A stretch of 64,000 nucleotides of DNA from Glandiceps talaboti (Eukaryota; Hemichordata; Enteropneusta; Spengelidae), in the NCBI RefSeq assembly GCF_964340395.1, contig NC_135557.1, positions 16,783,367 through 16,847,366 on the forward strand, read 5' to 3'. Every line of letters starts with the position of its first letter. Within the stretch, counting starts at the first letter, position 1. The position numbers and the translations under genes were made by a program. Below are positions 12,355 through 23,617 of the stretch, one piece after another. Below the pieces are notes generated by a model. That model made no database searches, had not been told where the DNA came from, and saw only the letters and a list, made by a program, of their open reading frames with translations.

Positions 12355-13275
12355 AATCTCTAGTTCTTAATACTGGTACGCCTCAAGGTTGTAATTTGCC
12401 GCCGATGTTATACTCATTATTTACCCATGATTGTGTTACTGTGTCTGGTCATAATTTTATCATCATATTTGCTGATGGACACCACCGTGGGCGGATTAAT
12501 CAAAAGCGATGAAACATCATATCGTAATGAAGTGGACTCTTAGACTATCATAACATGGTGCTCTGAAAATAATCTTGAACTAAATGTCAAAACGACCAAA
12601 GAGATTATTGTTCCTCTAGTCATCAACAACTCAGAGATTGAAATAGTGCAGTATTTTAAGTTTCTCGGTGCTTACATCTCAGCCGATCTGAAATGGGAAA
12701 TCAATAATGATCATATTGTTGAAGAAAGCACATAAAATATTGTTTTTCTTAAGACGATTGAGAAGCTTCCGTGTCAGCCAGGGACTGTTGATCAGGTTCT
12801 ACCGAGCGGTGATTGACAGTGTCCTGACACTGTCAATCATCGTTTGGTGGGGCAATGCCACAGTTGATGACCGGAAACGCCTCAATCGAATCGTTAGCAC
12901 TGCCAGTAGCATCATTGGGTGCCAACCCCTTCTCTTAATGAATTGTACAACGCTAAAGTAAAGAAAAGAGCTCAGTCAATAGTAAAAGACGATTTCCATC
13001 CAGCACGTAATTTATTCCAACTTATGCGTCAGGCGAGCGGTACCATTCGATCAAATCAGGTTCTAATCGCACATTGTTTAGCTTTTATCCAACTGCAGTC
13101 CACACTCTTAATGAATCAATTTAAGTTCTCTGTTAACGCATCAATCTTGTGTTAGGAGTCATCTACAAAATATTGTTTTTTGTACATTTTTCATTACACG
13201 CAAAATCAATGCACATTTCATTATATATGTATCAGTATATATATGACAATAAAACACATCATAAAACACATATCA
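12355..13275 (+). mobile_element. Decayed LINE (CR1/L2/Jockey-type) reverse transcriptase 3' fragment
   Basis: The 3' half of a LINE ORF2 can be read across several frames. RT motif NTGTPQGC is at 12369-12392. It is followed by LYSLFTHDCV and by FAD at 12468-12476, where the catalytic FADD motif is broken by a one-base frameshift before a TTVGGLIKSDET-like stretch. Next come WCSENNLELNV, then FKFLGAYIS. A second frameshift near 12705 leads to FFLRRLRSF (about 12740) and FYRAVIDSVLT. A third near 12920 leads to KRAQSIVKDDFHP and NLFQLM. The 5' part of the element (endonuclease, early RT) is missing, as usual for 5'-truncated LINE insertions. The 3' end probably lies at caataaaacacatcataaaa (13246-13265), a short AT-rich repeat tail. 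It cannot be functional. Clade placement within the CR1/L2/Jockey group is uncertain. A second relic of the same kind lies at 52.66 kb. Confidence 0.9.
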
Positions 13276-13340
13276 TATCTTTATAATTATTGTCATCCAG
13301 AAAAGCTGATGCTGTCACAATGCACATATGGCATTAATTC

Positions 13341-13450
13341 ATTCAGTCGTTCATTCGTTCGTTTGTTCATTCATTCATTCATTCATTCATTCATCCATTC
13401 AGGACATACATGACAGACAGACAGACGGACAGATAGACAGACAGACATGC
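13341..13450. repeat. (CATT)n and (CAGA)n arrays
   Basis: CATT/CGTT tetramers (13341-13400) are followed closely by CAGA tetramers (13411-13446). These are simple repeats just downstream of the LINE tail. Confidence 0.93.
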
Positions 13451-13534
13451 AGTCATACATAAATGCAGTCTTTATCATATCTAAAAAGCAAATTGCTGAA
13501 ATTTGTATTTTATATTGATTACTTTACTGTAATC

Positions 13535-13842
13535 ACATACATACATACATACATACATACATACATACATACATACATACATACATACATACATACATAC
13601 ATGCATACATACATACTTCCACTCATACATACATACATACATACATACATACATACATACATACATACATGCACGCACGCGCATACATACATGCACGCGC
13701 ATACATACATACATACATACATACATACATACATACATACATACATACATACATACATACATACATACATACATGCATGCATGCATGCATGCATGCATGC
13801 ATGCACGCACGCACGCACGCACGAACACACACACACACACAT
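13535..13842. repeat. (CATA)n-(GCAT)n-(CGCA)n-(CA)n array, ~305 bp
   Basis: CATA repeats, with a short break at about 13617-13626 and CACGCGCATA variants at 13670-13705, pass into GCAT, CGCA and CA repeats. Up to 151 codons stay open on the minus strand because the tetramer has no stop in those frames. The translations are pure periodic Met/Tyr/Val/Cys and are not proteins. Confidence 0.97.
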
Positions 13843-15071
13843 GTAAGTGTTTATGTATATGTGCGTGGGGGAAGGGGTGTGTGTGTAAAACTTGTACTAG
13901 CAATGTGTACTTATGTATAAGGGCGACATTAAACAAATAGTAAGCGTTACATTGTGAACTTCACAGTATGCACGTGTCAAAGGTGCAGCTCTAAGTAATG
14001 GCAGGCCTGACAGAGAAACCTAACCATTGGTCAGATCAATATCAATCACATAACGTTGTATAACGTCAAAATGATATTCTTTTTTTATCTTTTAAATACA
14101 TTTTCGATTACTTTTGATCACATTTAACGAAATTTATCGAAGTTCAAGACAGAATAATAGAACAGGGGATGTTTGTAATGGAAAAAAATCAATCATCTAG
14201 TGATACTAGGAGAGACATGGACAGAATCCATTAGACGCGTTTGAATATTACAAGGAAATGCTTGAAACACGATATCTTTTCTCATATTGAAAATCACCAA
14301 AGGATGTATTCCTCCTTTCTCGGGTATCCGTACGATTTAGTCATAAGATTCGGTGTGGACACCTGGAAATAATCAATAAACTCTTCGGAATATATAGAGC
14401 CTGTAAAATGCTCACTGAGGAGTTAGCTATAATCGGAGTAGTTCTCAACACGTTATGGAAAATCAGTCAGTCGTCACGATCTTTACATATCTGGCGGTGT
14501 GTACTTCCAAATGAAAGACTCCGACAAATGACATACTACACGCCGACTAATTTGTGTAGATTTGAATCATACGCCATTGAGTGTTAGACATGTTGATTTT
14601 TATAAATTCGCAAGATAGGTTTTTAGGTGTGTGTTTTCTTTGGAACACATTCATACAACAAGCTTCTAATACAATGATAGGTTTTATAGAAACATTTCAT
14701 TTCCGAGGTCCCATGTGATTCTTTAACGATAGATTGAATTGCATATCCGGGCCTGAGGCAAGTGAACAGTCATCTGCCGATTCTTGTTTAGCTCTCTCGT
14801 CGGCATTGATTCAATTTGTCAATCAGCATATTCATACAAGATGAAGATTTCAACATCTCTGCGTTTCTTTTGTTAGGTGATGTTCTATGAAAGGGTCTTT
14901 ATATTTGATGTTATCAGTTCGTTATGAGACAGCTTCTAGATAAACAGGAATTCATTTGTTTGGCTAAGCCAAGAAGATGAATAAAGGCAGAGTATGTTTC
15001 AATCAATTTCATTGAATACGTTCTTAAGTTACTGATTATTGCTGTATACATTACTCTTTTAATAGTCACTT
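13843..15071. other. No gene recognised
   Basis: No exon-like frame or known repeat was seen between two tetranucleotide arrays. Confidence 0.5.
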
Positions 15072-15164
15072 AGTATGTATGTATGTATGTATGTATGTAT
15101 GTATGACAGTATGTATGTGTGTGTATGTATGTATGTATGTATGTATGTATGTATGTATGTATCT
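15072..15164. repeat. (GTAT)n array
   Basis: About 90 bp of GTAT repeat, interrupted once by gacagtatgtatgtgtgtg. The array is followed by a short variant GTCT stretch. Confidence 0.95.
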
Positions 15165-15338
15165 GTCTCTTCATTTGTCAGTTTATGTGTTTGTTTCTTT
15201 TCTATTAACATGTTTCTCCATTTACATTTTACATTTTAGTTCATTACAAGGCCATTTGCATAAGATACTAATTTTGCGCTCTTATTATACATGAAGCCGT
15301 AAAATATACAATATTCTAAAGATTAACAGTAACATAGG

Positions 15339-15412
15339 TTTGTTTGTTTGTTTGACTGTTTGTTTGTTTGTTTGTTTGTTTGTTTGTTTGTTTGTTTGTT
15401 TGCTTTGTTTGC
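15339..15412. repeat. (TTTG)n array
   Basis: About 18 TTTG units with one internal change (TTTGACTG). Confidence 0.96.
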
Positions 15413-16438
15413 CTGTAAATTATGTGTATAAATGAATTGGTCATATATTTTCATTAAGAAACTGTTTTAAGTAATTCATCTACGTCTTATTGGCTGTTTT
15501 ATTATTGCGTCTGTTTATAGTCGAGTAAGCGCCCTTTTAGTTTTACTACGTATATATGTTCAAAACCATTGCCTTCCACATTTTAGTGCCTGGGCTGTAA
15601 TAACTACTCCTGATTTCGGTGGCACTAACGAGAAAAAGAGGTCGAAATTTCACCCCAAAGGAATACAACATACTCTGGTGAACCCTCGCCTCGTTCCGAA
15701 TCACTTACCAGCCTTGAGGTAAATTCGTTGCCATGCCAACGTTTACTTTCTCAACGCGGTTCGGATAATTTACAAATTTTCGTTCAGTCATCTGTACAGA
15801 AGCGAATGATGTTGTAGGTGTGGAATATTATTCTCACAGTCGTGGTGCACTATTACAAACACGTGATGTTGTGTTTTCGTATTGCCAGGGAGTGTGCATA
15901 TTGTGTAACTCGTTATGGAATCAAACATGGCTATATAGTACGGTCTAGTGATCACACTGTCTGCCCATGTTACAAATATATGATTCACTAATACATATTT
16001 CACGCACTTTAGCTTTTCCATTCGATAAGCTTCATTTGGTAACTTTGTCAGCTGTATGTCTTTTCGATTTGAAATGTATATATGGTTTTTGATCAAGATA
16101 GAGCAAGAACAAATCAATTTTTTAATTAATTCACTGTCATGAAAGATTAAACCTATGAGGTAACCTATGAGGTTTTCAGGGAACATATATTGAAGCCTCA
16201 ATATTAAAATCAAGAACACATATGTTGAATTTCATAATTGCGACAATTTAGTTTACCTGTTTTGTATCTTTACATGTTTATTAAATGTACTCATCTGTAT
16301 TTCTAAACCTCAAGACACAGTTGAAATAAAAAAAAGTAAAACTGAAGTTAAATTCCATTTACATATACCTGACGTCACCTAATTTATGCATGTAAATTAT
16401 ATTGGGTAGGATTGCATTCAGAGGTTACCGCCTACTGA
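15413..16438. other. No gene recognised
   Basis: Contains a 143-codon minus-strand frame (15788-16219) with mixed composition but no recognisable domain. Its AT-rich codons and isolation make chance likely. The GC-richer segment at about 15590-15720 may be a repeat fragment, but no second copy was found here. Confidence 0.4.
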
Positions 16439-17150
16439 TACAGTCAAATTCACCTAACCTCGCTAAAACAATGTGTGGCTTATAACTTAAAGTTATTTTC
16501 GTCTTGGTTCATACAATATTGGTAGATAACAACACGTCGGCCAGGCCATGAAGACAAAATGCAATCAATTGTGATACACTGTTACCATTGCAGTAGATCT
16601 CATAAAAATTAGCAGGTATCCATTTTCACTATATTTCAATGACATGAGTTGTAACAATGTATCACTAAATTTGGTCATAAACACACAATATAATGGGTAA
16701 CAGAAATGTGTAGTTCCGATTACATTCAATTTTAAAATAGGTGGGGTAGGTAGATTTTTATTTTTATTTTGTTATATTTTTTTTTCATGTGTGAGTATCC
16801 AGTTCAGGTTTTTTATTGTTTTCCAAATGGTCCCTGTGTTGTTTATTTCTTCCTATCAGATGTACATCCATTACAGATTGGAAGAACAGTTTTAGAGTGT
16901 CATTTTAAGTTGATGTCAGTTTCCACATCCACTATTTCTCGTGAGACTTCACAATTTTGGCGATTTTATTATTTTTTCTCGAATACGTAAAAAAATGTTT
17001 AGGGTCGGCAGTGAAAAGCTAGGTGGGGTCGGGTAACCAGAACCAAACAATTATTTTTCAGACCTCATCTACCAATATTGTATGAACCATGATAAAAATA
17101 CATTTGTCAAAGAGACTGTTTCGCCCAGCTTAGGTGAAATTGACTGTAAT
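16439..17150. mobile_element. DNA-transposon-like element with ~90-bp imperfect terminal inverted repeats
   Basis: The left arm (16439-16528) and right arm (17065-17150) are inverted copies. Outer ends are CAGTCAAATTCACCTAACC on the left and GCTTAGGTGAAATTGACTG on the right. Inner ends are GGTTCATACAATATTGGTAG (16506-16525) and its complement CTACCAATATTGTATGAACC (17069-17088), a perfect 20-bp match. The middle holds T-rich sequence and two GGTGGGGT(A/C)GG blocks. A 73-codon frame inside (16769-16990) shows no transposase motif. The element is probably a non-autonomous MITE or a nested pair. Confidence 0.7.
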
Positions 17151-20100
17151 ATATGTTAGCTAAGTAGAGAGGAAGAGACATTCACATTGGCCAAATTTGG
17201 ATATAAACATATAATATACGTGGATGGTACGGTAATCTAACGGTTAGTAGTCTTAATAATATCGTTGTGTTTAGGTATCACTGATAGTACTACTGTGTTT
17301 GTTATGTCAGTCATGGACTACACATTTTCATATTCATATTCATATTCATATTCATATTCAAATTATTCACAGAGATAACGTTGCCAACTTATGCATGTAC
17401 CATTATGTTTATATTTATAGCAAACACTGCTTTTGCATATTCCATGACATGACATTCAATTGTTGTTATTGCGATTTTGACGCGTATAAAATGAAATGAT
17501 CTCTGAACCCACTCCCCAACCCCAACCAATCCCCATCCAAGATATAATTATATTTCAATGACTACGGAATTGGGGGGGGGGGGTAAACATGACGCTCCAA
17601 CGCTGGTTTATAATTGTCACTTTGTCTGCATATTAAGTGACAGTAGCAATTTGGTTCAGATGTCGTGTTGACCGACAAAGAGTCATATTTAGACAACTGC
17701 AAAAACAACTCTCTTAGGATTCCATGAATAGATTCTCACCCCGTTCCACACTGTCTCGTGTTTATCTTGTAAATGTCACTTCACAATATATCGTATTATA
17801 CCTAAAACACATCAATCAGGGGAGTACTTCATGGAATGACGTAAAGGCAAGTAGTGTGACGAACGTGATAATCCATGTGTCAGTACAGTAACAACCCTGA
17901 CCACGCAACAACAATACAAGATCTAGTCAAACTCTGTAATGTATACAAAGTATTCTGTAAACCTACATGAAAAGTTCATTGCAGACTGCAAACAGGAAAT
18001 TGAGAATACAGCGCCCTCTCTCAAATTGGGGGTATCATCATCTTGTAGTACTGTTTCTCAAGAGCTTTGTTCCTTGTATTCTGTAGAAGTGTAAATCAGG
18101 GGTGTTTTTCAGACATCGAGGAAAGCAGCGGTGCTCTATGATTAATGAGTAACCTATACCATGTATACCCCCAAGGTACATACAGACAGGAAGTAGTGCG
18201 CCACCATGGCAGATTTTGGAAAGGTTAATTGTTAAGAACAATATCCAATATCAAAGACATGAGCTTTTCTCAAAGCGCTACACAGACGAGGCTGGTTTTA
18301 TCCAAGCTGCATAATCGGATGCTTAGAGGGCCCAGAAAATTCATGTCCATCAAATCTGCATCGGACAGCCTCTCTATATAAAGTTACAGAAATTTATCTC
18401 CTTTAAGTCTTCACTAGTTGTAATTCTGTTGTTCGAAAATTGTTGCCCTCGTGCACAAAAGCAGTACATTACATATTAAGTTGATCATTGCGAGTAACTA
18501 AGTTATTGTCCAAAATGTCATTTGGTGGTATTACGTACACTGACTTGATGTGTATTTAACAGTCGTGAAAGAGTTAATGCCTTTGTTAAGCACTTGTAAA
18601 TGTGTGGGGTGCTGATAAAGGTTTCATCACGGGCATACTTCAGCGAATGAAGGAATAGCAACACTTTAAAAGAAACAAAGAAGGAAAGGATCATTAAAAT
18701 AAAATACCATTTCAAGGCGCATGTACAAATAACGATGTCTTGATTATTTTTTGGAAACTGTACATGGCTGTGAACATTAGAGAAATATGAACGTCTTTCT
18801 CTTTTTTTCTTGTATCTATTTACTATGAATTTTCTAGAACTCAAAGTATTCGGAAAATAAAAATAAGGATTCCTAACAATTATTTGCACATTGTCAATGA
18901 AACGTGGCCCACACAAACTCTACCATACCTACTGCGGTGGGTGTTGCGTTTCATTGATGGGACACACTCTTTTTATATAACCAGGGACAGGTCAAACTTT
19001 AATATAATCAATCATAGCGGTGCTTCGTACGTGTGGGATGTGGATACAGACAAGTAATCATGTAGTCTATCAGTAGGAAAGTAAACAAATGAAACTATTA
19101 CATCCACATATGCTTTCCTACTGTGCTTCAAACGAATAGTAATGCTTAGATGTGATGAGGTTTATTGTCCTGTGTTAAAATTTCTGTTATTAGTCTGGGG
19201 CTTAAACGTGTATCTATCTTATAAAACAAAACGTGCCAGGCACAGCAACCCCGTGTCCGTTGTAATCTATTGAAATGCAAGACAAGAAGATGAACTAACT
19301 TGGAACAATATTGATGCAACTGTTTGTGTGTCTAAAGGATTTCAGCTGTCACAGTTTCTTTGTAGCCGTAGGGGTAATTGAAACAAATTCAGACGCTAAC
19401 CTGATTCCAATATTACTAGCCTTGGGTCTGCATACAGCTGGTCGTTAGTTCCAATATACTGTAGAAAATTTCCACGTCTGACGTAGTGCAATAATTGTGA
19501 TGACGTAATATATCCGTAGGGAAAAAGTCCAATTTCTCTCATAACTAAACACAAAATAGGTAAGCCATTTGTTTGATTTTGATTAAAAGATAATTTAGTT
19601 TTCGGGTTGTTCCAAAATTCAGACAAGTACGGATGTAGGGAAAGGAGATAAAGGTTTATTTAGGTGCGTGTGTCAGCTTTTTTTCTGTTTTAATTTAGGA
19701 TATTTTAGTACATGTACCAGTAAGTGACACCTTCTGACCTATTCTCTTATCAAAAGTGATACATTTTGCATCATATTCTTCAAGTTTTATTTATCTCTTT
19801 CAAACTTACACTTTACACGTGGAAATACTTCAAAACAATAACTGTTATCCAAGGTTTTTGAAATGTTGCATTTTTATCAGGAAATAAATAATAAAAGTGT
19901 AAGAAAATAAAACCCAAAATAGTTCAGGTGGTGTTGTTACTATAAAGTTTATTCCCAAGGTACCATAGTTGATTGTCGCTTTTGAAATAAACCAGTGTCT
20001 AACACACTTGAGGTTAGTTATTTTAGGAAGTGATTGATAGTGTGCGGGTATATTATAAAGAAACTTCGGCTTGTGATGTGTTTTTACTCGGATAATTTAC

Positions 20101-20942
20101 AAAGAATAAATCTACTTACTGAAGCACACTTAACCATCACTTGTAATTGACAGAACACAAACCCAGTAATAAGATATTACTATAAAAGATCCGATGACGT
20201 AATTTATTATACGTATAACAAATGTTGAGGCAATCAACTATGCAATCAACTGTTCCAACAATGCAAGAAGACAAATGAAATGTCATAGAAGACTTATTAT
20301 CTCTACGCGGGCCCTGCACAAACGTATCTCAAGTCTACAGAGCTACCGGGTGTACATGTCACCAACTGTGCTCTAAACTACCGACTTGCAATGAATCCCT
20401 TTGTTCAAAATAATAAGGTTTGTCGTCATTCATTACAATTAAATCCCGGCGAGTGAAACATTCAAAATTAAAAGATAAGGAAACTCGCCACAAGTAGATA
20501 GTTAAGAGCGCAGCACGATAAGCAAACTCAGCAGTTGGTAGAGCAATCCCGTGTTGTATTTCTAATATTTCAAGGTTAATCTCGTTCTTTGCAAAATCTA
20601 GACCAATCAGATTCGATTAATGCCCTTTTAATTCAAAATAGATAATAAAGCCATTTTGAAATATAACACACGAAGCAAATGCATCTTTTAATTTACGTAA
20701 TTGTCAATATTACAATGCAGCAGGGATGGCAAATTTACTGAAAATCTCATCATTAAAATATCTCCCCCGATGAATGCTTTAGAAAGTCGATTTGAGTCAA
20801 CATTATGAAGTAATATTCTATTCAGTTTTTTTATCAGAATAAATTGTAATCGTGCGAAGTTTTTATGAATAATATAAGAGTTTGAAGTGGCCATGTGGAC
20901 GAGAAGTGATTATTTATTTTGGAATTTAAATTTAAAAAACAA
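17151..20942. other. No gene recognised; CATATT repeat and G-run inside
   Basis: The stretch includes a short (CATATT)n hexamer array at 17329-17361 and a 13-bp G run at 17571-17583. Frames up to 132 codons (18518-18916, minus) have no recognisable family, and the longest is Lys/Phe/Ser-rich in AT-rich sequence. No gene is supported. Confidence 0.5.
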
Positions 20943-21173
20943 CTGTATCGTGGCTTCTTACATTGAAAATCAATGTGAAACAACATGTACCAAATCCTTG
21001 TTTGCAATTCAATACATTGACTAAAGCAATCAAGTGTGTAAAATGTTTGTTATTGTACGCACAATGATAAATATTTTACACTTTCTTAATGTTTTGCAAT
21101 TTATTGAGCTACAAGCAAGGATTTGGTACATGTTGTTTTACATTGATTTTTCAAGTAGAAAGCCACAATAACC
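20943..21173. mobile_element. Full-length hairpin MITE (~230 bp)
   Basis: The whole segment folds on itself. TGTATCGTGGCTTCTTACATT on the left pairs with aGTAGAAAGCCACAATA on the right. CAACATGTACCAAATCCTTG (20981-21000) pairs perfectly with CAAGGATTTGGTACATGTTG (21116-21135). GTGTAAAATGTTTGTTATTGT pairs with ACAATGATAAATATTTTACAC around an ACGC-like loop near 21060. Such near-complete palindromes are typical of foldback MITEs. There is no coding potential. Exact ends and target duplication were not resolved. Confidence 0.85.
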
Positions 21174-21572
21174 ATTCGCCCATCATGACTCCACAAATGC
21201 AAGATATGCAAGCAATGGCTGGATTTTGATAATTCACCTAGAAGATCAAGCTCAAGTTCAAGGTTTCACCTGTTAATGTGAGATAGACTCTTGAATGGAG
21301 TCTATGTATATCAAAGGGTTTGTATTATGCAGTATATTGATGTCTAATTACAAATGTGGCCACCATTTGGTTAAATTTGCATAGATCATGAAACAAACTG
21401 CACATGTCCCTGGTTATGTATCATTGTTGTGCCAGGTTTGGATGAAATTTGGTACAACAAAGATACCCGCGTAACCAACTTCCTAAAAATTGAAAAAGCT
21501 TCCCAAGCTTTTATGAAATCATTAATATATTGCTTGGTTCAAATGTTTAATGAGTTTCTAGGCTAATACATG

Positions 21573-21574
<2 letters not shown>
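21174..21574. other. No gene recognised
   Basis: Unique-looking sequence between a hairpin MITE and an AT tract. No open frame of note. Confidence 0.5.
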
Positions 21575-21651
<77 letters not shown>

Positions 21652-21756
21652 TATATATATATATATATATTCATATATATATATATATATATATATATTC
21701 ATATATATATATATATATATATATTCATATATATATATATATTGATTTTTACATTG

Positions 21757-21802
<46 letters not shown>
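21575..21802. repeat. (AT)n tract with TTC and TTGATTTT interruptions
   Basis: About 225 bp of AT dinucleotides, broken periodically by TTCAT and once by a gattttacattgattt insert. The Tyr/Ile-repeat frame through it is a translation artefact. Confidence 0.97.
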
Positions 21803-21808
<6 letters not shown>

Positions 21809-22438
21809 GGTCAACGTTGAAAAAATACTAAACAAATTAGAGATAATGGTTCCGCGATATTACTGCACGTCGTTCTGTAACCTTCCCAATCAGACTCAGC
21901 AATTCAACAACTTTAACACAAAACACTTTATTACCTTGCAGCAAGCTATTCTGAGAGAGAAAGTGTCGACGACATATTTGCTCAAACCGTTTAAGGGTAC
22001 ACGGAAAAGGTGTATAAATCGATACAACTTGACATTTCGATAAACCCGCAACGTGCTATGCATCCTTCCCATGTATTCTGTGCACCAGTTGTTATAGTTG
22101 TGGAAATAGGCGATAATTTATCTACAGTCTACATAATGAAGAGTTCTCGCCATACGATCTTTCAACTAGGTTTTTAGATTGCGGACGTTGCTCATCAGAC
22201 TCAAATCAGTACGTTTTCAGGGAAATTACTTCCTGTCGTGCCAACTAGTGATTCCGCCAGAGCTAATATAACAAAAATAACAGTACATTACACATATAAA
22301 GGAACTGACTCTCGCGTCTTCCGTTGATATAATTTGGAACAAAATTGAAACATAAGTGTAGTTCATGCTGGTCCGATCATGTTATCTTGATTACAAAATT
22401 GTTCAATGGTTTCTAAAGATGCAGATAACTAAGAAACC
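21803..22438. other. No gene recognised
   Basis: The first 230 bp stay open on the plus strand to 22043, with mixed composition ([17 protein letters not shown]), but this follows straight from the AT tract and no family is recognised. Confidence 0.4.
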
Positions 22439-22581
22439 AGGCAGGCAGGCAGACAGGCAGACAGACAGACAGGCAGGCAGGCAGACAAGCAGGCAGTCAA
22501 TCAATCAATCAATCAATCAGTGAGTCAGTCAGTCAGTCAGTCAGTCAGTCAGTCAGGCAGACAGACAGACAGACAGACATA
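22439..22581. repeat. (CAGG)(CAGA)(CAAT)(CAGT)(CAGA) compound array
   Basis: Successive tetramer blocks share the CANN frame: CAGG/CAGA, CAAT, CAGT, then CAGA. Confidence 0.95.
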
Positions 22582-23380
22582 TATCAAGCTTGTACATACC
22601 GTATCACCAGTTGTTAGTAATTAGATTATTCGGTTACCGATGAGAAGGATTTATCTGTTTCCTCTATACGTTTTAAGTAATTTTTATAGGACGAATATAA
22701 AATAATGAAAACTCACAGTGAAAAAGCTGCAAGTACAGAGGCTTACACAAGCATTAAATAATTATGCAAATTCTCCATATATTCTCCATATATAGAAAAA
22801 ACTATATACATACTGAGTAAATATAACTGCAAAGCGTGTCGAAAGCTTTGATCGCATGTGAATTACGCACTTAAATTCATAATACAGGAAATGTATGATG
22901 AACGAATACTTGATATTTTGGGTCGTACTTGAACCAAACAAGAAAAATAATTTTCCAGGTCCGTGATTTATAATGACAAATTATTTGCAAAGCTGTCGGC
23001 GAGTTTCAATGTAGTTTCTAATATCACAGACGTCAGCATCAAATCAAAGAAAGGTCACGTATGCAAATATCACGTCATGTAAAAGTATGGATTGTTTTTA
23101 GCCTGAGGCCTTTACTAATGAACCCTGCATGCAGCTATTATCATCGTGGCTAACTTTATGAGACACAAATCCAATGCCGACTAGACATGGTTGGGGAGTG
23201 CGCAGCTACTAGATCTAGTACATGTCTTTCATTATTTACCATGTCCAAGCGAAGGAGAATAGATTACATATTGATTGTGGCAGCTATTAGACGCCATGGT
23301 ATCTTAATATAAAATATCACAAATAGTCATAATATTAGGTCAATTTGATGGTTGCTTGTCGTTGTCATTATTTCCATCAT
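22582..23380. other. No gene recognised
   Basis: AT-rich, no notable frame or repeat. Confidence 0.5.
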
Positions 23381-23396
23381 CATCGCCACCACCACC

Positions 23397-23445
<49 letters not shown>

Positions 23446-23585
23446 TCATCATCATCATCATTACCACCATCACCATCATCACCACCACTACCATCGCCAC
23501 CATCATCACCATTACCACCACTACCATCATCATCACCACCACCACCACCACCACCACCACCACCATCATCATCATCATCTCCACC

Positions 23586-23615
<30 letters not shown>
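23381..23615. repeat. (CAC)(CAA)(CAT) trinucleotide array, left of foldback element
   Basis: A compound trinucleotide tract of CAC, CAA, CAT and CAC/CAT mixtures ending in CAT repeats directly at the foldback element boundary. All six frames stay open, giving His, Thr, Pro/Ser, Asp/Gly or Met/Val runs. None is a real protein. Confidence 0.95.

Positions 23616-23617
<2 letters not shown>

Noticed and set aside
13481-13936. 151-codon and other long frames through CATA repeats (also at 5230-5610, 49713-50131 and 59526-59805)
   Set aside because: Periodic Met/Tyr/Val/Cys translations of stop-free tetranucleotide repeats, open in several frames and on both strands.
20527-20595. tRNA-like segment (GCAGTTGGTAGAGC resembling an A box, GGTTAATCTCG resembling a B box)
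   Set aside because: The acceptor and anticodon stems do not pair, and the B box is too far from GGTTCRANNCC. At most a degraded tRNA-derived fragment.
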